Source: Porticoccaceae bacterium (lineage in GTDB: Bacteria > Pseudomonadota > Gammaproteobacteria > Pseudomonadales > Porticoccaceae). Taken from it: 38,301 nt of DNA. The notes beneath the pieces are model-generated. The model ran no database searches and was not told the origin of the DNA. It worked only from the letters and a program-made list of their open reading frames with translations. Below, piece after piece: positions 34,617 to 38,301 of this stretch (position 1 is its first letter; every line of letters begins with the position of its first letter). A program made the translations under genes and the position numbers. The DNA lies in NCBI GenBank assembly GCA_024959305.1, contig JANXGQ010000054.1:1-38301 (forward strand). The letters are read 5' to 3'.

Positions 34617-37538
34617 ATGAAACGTATGTTAATCAACGCCTCCCATACTGAGGAGATGCGTGTTGCAATGGTAGATGGACAGAGGTTATATGACCTCGAT
34701 ATCGAGAACAGAACCAGAGAACAGAAAAAATCTAATATTTATAAAGGCAAGATCACCAGAGTTGAGCCAAGTCTAGAAGCGGCTTTTGTAGACTATGGCG
34801 CAGAGAAACACGGATTTCTGCCCCTAAAAGAAATCTCTCGAGAATATTTCAAGAAGAAACCCTCTGATAACAGTCGCGCGCGTGTTGCCAACGCTGTTAA
34901 AGAAGGTCAGGAAGTTCTAGTTCAGGTAGAGAAAGAAGAGCGGGGCTCCAAGGGAGCTGCACTCACCACCTTTATAAGCTTGGCCGGGCGCTATCTGGTG
35001 CTAATGCCAAATAATCCTCGCGCTGGCGGTATTTCTCGAAGAATTGAAGGTGATGACCGCGCCGATCTGCGAGAAGCCATGCGCGCACTGGAAATACCTG
35101 AAGGGATGGGAGCTATAGTTCGCACCGCCGGCATCGGAAGAGCCGCTGAGGAACTACAATGGGATCTAGATTATTTGCTGCAACTATGGGGCACCATAAC
35201 TACTGAGGCAAAAGATAGCAAAGCACCTCATTTCTTGTTTCAAGAAAGCAACGTTATTATTAGAGCCATTCGCGACTATATGCGCCAGGACGTCGGCGAA
35301 GTGGTTATTGATAACAAGGATGCATATGCACTGGCGGCGGCTTTTATCGGCACTGTAATGCCGGACTTTAAAAGTAAGGTTAAGTTTTATCAGGACGAGA
35401 TTCCTCTGTTCAACCGCTACCAAATTGAAAATCAAATTCAGACAGCATTTGAGCGCGAGGTGACACTGCCCTCTGGAGGTTCAATTGTTATCGATATCAC
35501 CGAGGCCATGGTATCTGTTGATATAAACTCTGCCCGAGCTACCAAAGGTAGCGATATCGAGGAAACAGCCTTTAATACCAATCTGGAAGCTGCAGAGGAA
35601 ATAGCGCGGCAATTGCGCCTGAGAGATGTGGGCGGACTTATTGTTATCGACTTTATCGATATGCTTAATAACCGCAACCAAAAGGCCATTGAAAACAAAA
35701 TGCGCGATGCTCTGGAGATAGATCGAGCCAGAGTTCAGGTCGGGCGTATATCGCGTTTTGGCCTAATGGAGATGTCACGGCAGAGGCTCCGCCCCTCTCT
35801 TGAAGAAACCATGTCTAAGATATGCCCAAGATGTAATGGTCAAGGCACTATTCGAGGCACTAGATCTCTTGCGCTTTCTATACTGCGACTTGTGGAAGAA
35901 GAGGCACAGAAGGAATACAGTCGCGAAATTCGAGTCATAGTGCCCGTACCTGTGGCCACCTTCCTTCTCAATGAGAAACGCAAAGAGATTACAGCGGTTG
36001 AATCGAGAAGCAATATTAAGATTACTGTGCTGCCCAATCCTGAAATGGAGACCCCCAATTTTGAGGTGGTTCGAATTCGCACACAGGATGACGACGACTC
36101 CGATTTGAGTTACAAAATGGCACAGGACCTCAGCAAGTCAGAGCTAGATATCGAATCAGAGGATACCCAGTCAGCTAGTAGCTTGCCTCAGCCCGCCGTC
36201 AAGGCAATAGTCCCATCTACACCAGCACCTGTCCTCGACCCAGAGAAAAAATCTCCTAGCCAAGAGAAAAAATCTCCGGGCCTCGTGAAACGACTCTGGT
36301 CCACCATGTTTGGCGATCAGGAAGATCAGCAGGAAGAAGAAAAGCCTGCACCTAAACGATCGCGCAATAGCAATCGGGGATCACAGCAGAGACGCGGAAA
36401 ACGCGGTAGCCAACGCTCAACTGGCAGAGGTAGTGACAACGCATCTCGACAGGGAGAGAAAGCCACCCCTAAAAATGCCGGCAAGGATAGTAGTCAAGAT
36501 CCTAAGAAAGACCCCAAGCAAGATCACAAGCAAGATCAGCGCAGCAGTGATAGCCGCCCGAATAGACGGCGCGGACAGAGTAAAAAGGCCGATGGTGATT
36601 CCAGCAAGACTGTAGACACCAACAAGCAAGCGTCCACCAGCGAAAATGCCAGCCATTCAAAGTCTGACATTAAACGTCGCCCCGACGGTCGACGACGAGG
36701 ACCGCGCAGACAGAGAAACCGACAGGATGTTCCACAAGAGCATCTCAACAATGAGGTCGCCCTCGACCAAACTGCGACCTCTGACAATCAGGCTAAACCC
36801 GCAGAGGCACCTGCTCAGGACACTGACAAGGCATCCAAAACCACCACTGCTCCCAAGAGGCGGCAACAAACAAAGGCGCCGTCAAAACCTGAGGCCGCAC
36901 CTAAGCAAGACGATGCAAAGGAGACTAAAATAACCGAGTCTACAGTAGCGTCGCCCGCGGATACTCAGGCCGAGCCGGTAGCGGACAAGCCTAAAAGGAA
37001 GCGCAGACCTGCCAAAGCAAAGGTAGTCGAGGAAGAAACTGCAAATGCTACGGCGGATACTAAATCTTCGTCTACAGCGGATTCAGAGCCCAAACCTAAG
37101 GCAAAAGCCAAGGCCAAGCCCAAGGCAAAACCCAAGGCGAAACCCAAGGCGAAAGCTGCACCCAAAGCAAAAGAAAAGCCGTCTAAAACTAGCGGCGACA
37201 AACCGCAGGCAGGTGCGGCGGATGATTCAGCCTCTAAGGCTGAGGGAAGCGGCGCGACACGGGCAAGTAATGATCCTCGAAGCAAGCCAAAGTCTGTTGA
37301 AAAAAAGATAGCGGTTAGTTCAGAGGCTCGCACTCCTAAGAGGGCTGCCCCAGCCGCCCAAGAAGTTTCAGGGACAGAGTCTGTGGCAAAGCCGGCCGTT
37401 AAACGGGCAACCAATGATCCCAGGAAAAATCGCGCGCCCAAGCAGGAGACCAACAAATTATCTGAGTCTCAAACCGCGGAGCAAGGTTCTGCTAGTAGCT
37501 CTGCGAAAAAACAAGATGAAAAGCCATCACAGGAGTAA
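34617..37538 (+). CDS. rne: Ribonuclease E
   Basis: A 973-residue endoribonuclease, the core of the RNA degradosome and of rRNA and tRNA processing. Seen: S1 domain (about 38-120), 5'-monophosphate sensor R169-T170, DNase I-like domain with catalytic metal ligands D302 ([10 protein letters not shown]) and D345 (VIDFIDML), and the Zn-link C403/C406 (CPRCNGQG). These match E. coli D303, D346, C404 and C407 within one residue. After about 510 the protein is low complexity, rich in K, R, A, P, Q and E, with an Arg-rich region (about 575-720) and a PKAK array near 825-855. Such tails bind RNA, membrane, helicase and PNPase. Confidence 0.97.
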   Translation: MKRMLINASHTEEMRVAMVDGQRLYDLDIENRTREQKKSNIYKGKITRVEPSLEAAFVDYGAEKHGFLPLKEISREYFKKKPSDNSRARVANAVKEGQEVLVQVEKEERGSKGAALTTFISLAGRYLVLMPNNPRAGGISRRIEGDDRADLREAMRALEIPEGMGAIVRTAGIGRAAEELQWDLDYLLQLWGTITTEAKDSKAPHFLFQESNVIIRAIRDYMRQDVGEVVIDNKDAYALAAAFIGTVMPDFKSKVKFYQDEIPLFNRYQIENQIQTAFEREVTLPSGGSIVIDITEAMVSVDINSARATKGSDIEETAFNTNLEAAEEIARQLRLRDVGGLIVIDFIDMLNNRNQKAIENKMRDALEIDRARVQVGRISRFGLMEMSRQRLRPSLEETMSKICPRCNGQGTIRGTRSLALSILRLVEEEAQKEYSREIRVIVPVPVATFLLNEKRKEITAVESRSNIKITVLPNPEMETPNFEVVRIRTQDDDDSDLSYKMAQDLSKSELDIESEDTQSASSLPQPAVKAIVPSTPAPVLDPEKKSPSQEKKSPGLVKRLWSTMFGDQEDQQEEEKPAPKRSRNSNRGSQQRRGKRGSQRSTGRGSDNASRQGEKATPKNAGKDSSQDPKKDPKQDHKQDQRSSDSRPNRRRGQSKKADGDSSKTVDTNKQASTSENASHSKSDIKRRPDGRRRGPRRQRNRQDVPQEHLNNEVALDQTATSDNQAKPAEAPAQDTDKASKTTTAPKRRQQTKAPSKPEAAPKQDDAKETKITESTVASPADTQAEPVADKPKRKRRPAKAKVVEEETANATADTKSSSTADSEPKPKAKAKAKPKAKPKAKPKAKAAPKAKEKPSKTSGDKPQAGAADDSASKAEGSGATRASNDPRSKPKSVEKKIAVSSEARTPKRAAPAAQEVSGTESVAKPAVKRATNDPRKNRAPKQETNKLSESQTAEQGSASSSAKKQDEKPSQE
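37087..37172 (+). repeat. Degenerate PKAK-encoding tandem array in rne
   Basis: A 12-bp unit CCCAAGGC(A/G)AAA is repeated three times in a row without other changes (37119-37154), within a wider array encoding alternating K, A and P. It lies in the disordered C-terminal tail. Confidence 0.85.
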
Positions 37539-37545
37539 TTGAGGC

Positions 37546-37573
37546 TTGTCACTGTAAGAAGGCGCTGTATAAT
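37546..37573 (+). promoter_or_regulatory. Strong promoter of tRNA-Ser
   Basis: TTGTCA (37546-37551), 16-bp spacer, perfect TATAAT (37568-37573), then CACCGCC, a GC-rich discriminator usual for stable-RNA promoters. It begins 8 bp after the rne stop, so the tRNA has its own promoter. Confidence 0.75.
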
Positions 37574-37618
37574 CACCGCCTTCAATACACAGACATAAAC
37601 TGTCTGAATAGTGAATTC

Positions 37619-37709
37619 GGTGGGATGGCAGAGCGGTTGAATGCACCAGTCTTGAAAACTGGCATAGGTTAATAGCCTATCTAGGGTTCGAATCCCTATC
37701 CCACCGCCA
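37619..37709 (+). tRNA. tRNA-Ser (anticodon UGA)
   Basis: Acceptor stem GGTGGGA pairs with TCCCACC, followed by discriminator G and an encoded CCA. Anticodon stem CCAGT/ACTGG holds the loop CTTGAAA with anticodon TGA. There is a long variable arm (ATAGG/CCTAT), and the T arm is TAGGG-TTCGAAT-CCCTA. The extra arm and the anticodon identify a class II serine tRNA like E. coli serT. It is followed 76 bp later by an integrase gene reading away. Confidence 0.98.
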
Positions 37710-37785
37710 TTTTTATGTTTCAAAAGCTCTGCAGCCCTTGTTAGCTCTCGATTCTTTCGAGGCTGATGAGGAGCAGTAGACAAAA

Positions 37786-38301
37786 TTGAAGACATTTAAA
37801 CATCCCAAATATACTTACATCAAAGATGGCATCTATTATTTTTCTAGATCAGTTCCTGCTGATCTCAGATGTTTTTATACAAAACCTCGCATCATTCAAT
37901 CTCTCAGAACTGATTCACAGTTAAGAGCTGTAACTGCATCCAAAGCCTTTGCATCTAAACTGGACGATTACTGGTTAGGTTTAAGATTAAAGACGTTGGA
38001 TGTTCCTGCTGCACACCTGTTAGTTGTGGATGGAATGGCATCTTCACTTCCAACGATTAAAGAGGCTTTAGAGCTTTATTTTGCTGTTAAAGGTGTTGGC
38101 CGACAGAAGCTATTCTTCACCACAGCACAACGCTACACCGGCTATCTGATTGAGTGCCTTGGTAACAGATCAATAGACCAATACACCTCTAAAGATGCGA
38201 CTATATTGCGAGAGTGGTTGATCAAGAAAGGTTTAAGTAATAGCTCATTACAGCGAGTCTTCTCTGGTATCAAAGCTGTCATCAACTTTGTCACTTTAGA
38301 G
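37786..38301 (+). CDS. Tyrosine recombinase / phage-type integrase, N-terminal part, cut by the window end
   Basis: An ORF of 172 codons runs off the right edge. The start is a TTG at 37786: an in-frame stop lies at 37777-37779 with only two codons between, and GAGGAG (37768-37773) lies 12 nt upstream. The N-terminus (TFKHPKYTYIKDGIYYFSRS, then VPADLRCFY, KTLDVPAAH) resembles the DUF6538-type head of phage-like integrases, followed by a core-binding domain (TTAQRYTGYLIECLG, IDQYTSKDATILREWLI). The catalytic domain is outside the window. Position next to tRNA-Ser fits an element integrated in the tRNA 3' end. Confidence 0.85.
   Translation, partial: MKTFKHPKYTYIKDGIYYFSRSVPADLRCFYTKPRIIQSLRTDSQLRAVTASKAFASKLDDYWLGLRLKTLDVPAAHLLVVDGMASSLPTIKEALELYFAVKGVGRQKLFFTTAQRYTGYLIECLGNRSIDQYTSKDATILREWLIKKGLSNSSLQRVFSGIKAVINFVTLE

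Noticed and set aside
36310..36933. Overlapping ORFs in other frames of rne's repetitive 3' region
   Set aside because: They are composition effects of the Arg/Lys/Ala-rich coding sequence; no ribosome sites and no independent conservation signal.
37087..37172. Possible CRISPR-like direct repeats in rne
   Set aside because: 12-bp head-to-tail coding units without spacers; no array and no cas genes.
37469..37795. Reverse-strand ORF across the end of rne and the tRNA-Ser gene
   Set aside because: Its middle (GGIGIRTLDRLLTYASF) is the well-known false protein read from the complement of a serine tRNA gene.

Overview
This window looks like the chromosome of a free-living gammaproteobacterium. 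The order rluC < > rne, the cluster yceD-rpmF-plsX-fabD-fabG-acpP followed by pabC-mltG-tmk-holB-tatD, a ThrH of exactly the Pseudomonas length and a CysB of exactly the E. coli length all point there. The Pseudomonas-like sulfur genes (an [4Fe-4S] APS reductase) and the DUF1285, TSUP and AGCS genes suggest an oligotrophic marine lineage such as the SAR92/Porticoccaceae/Cellvibrionales group. That finer placement is inference and was not tested by any search.

Layout. (1) 1-1771: the end of a DUF4956 membrane protein gene cut by the window edge, then a phosphate-selective (OprO/OprP type) porin. (2) 1868-3921: an accessory pocket with a complete tyrosine recombinase, a REP-like motif and the 3' remnant of an alpha/beta-hydrolase gene. 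(3) 4144-7103: tail-specific protease prc and exonuclease III. (4) 7120-10727: ETF subunits etfB-etfA, divergent from ETF:ubiquinone oxidoreductase. (5) 10730-12650: a TetR regulator coupled to DUF1285, and thrH. (6) 12864-19390: a sulfur-related stretch (cysH, cysB, a TSUP transporter, a cytosolic 5'-nucleotidase, an AGCS alanine/glycine symporter, a D-cysteine desulfhydrase-like enzyme) plus a yajC without secDF. (7) 19455-21769: bcp, mdh, a frameshifted DUF1640 gene and a 33-residue membrane ORF. (8) 21771-33825: a long reverse-strand block for DNA precursor, replication, cell wall and fatty acid functions, with maf facing the other way, then a HAD phosphatase and rluC. (9) 33994-37538: rne with its own sigma70-type promoter and a leader of nearly 600 nt. 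(10) 37546-38301: tRNA-Ser(UGA) with a strong promoter, followed by the 5' part of a second tyrosine recombinase that runs off the window, as expected at the boundary of a tRNA-integrated element.

How the genes fit together. The etf genes and the quinone oxidoreductase pass electrons from acyl-CoA and other dehydrogenases to ubiquinone. The fab block supplies acyl-ACP. Compared with E. coli it lacks fabH between plsX and fabD and fabF after acpP; acpP has its own promoter-like element and terminator, so pabC onward is probably a separate unit. CysB, APS reductase, TSUP and the D-cysteine enzyme suggest a patch for cysteine and sulfite handling.

I found no CRISPR array, no defence island and no biosynthetic cluster. 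The most unusual items are the dinucleotide-repeat frameshift in the DUF1640 gene, the 15-bp in-frame triplication in xthA, the structured rne leader, a dispersed MITE-like repeat in two places, and the truncated tRNA-Ser-linked integrase.
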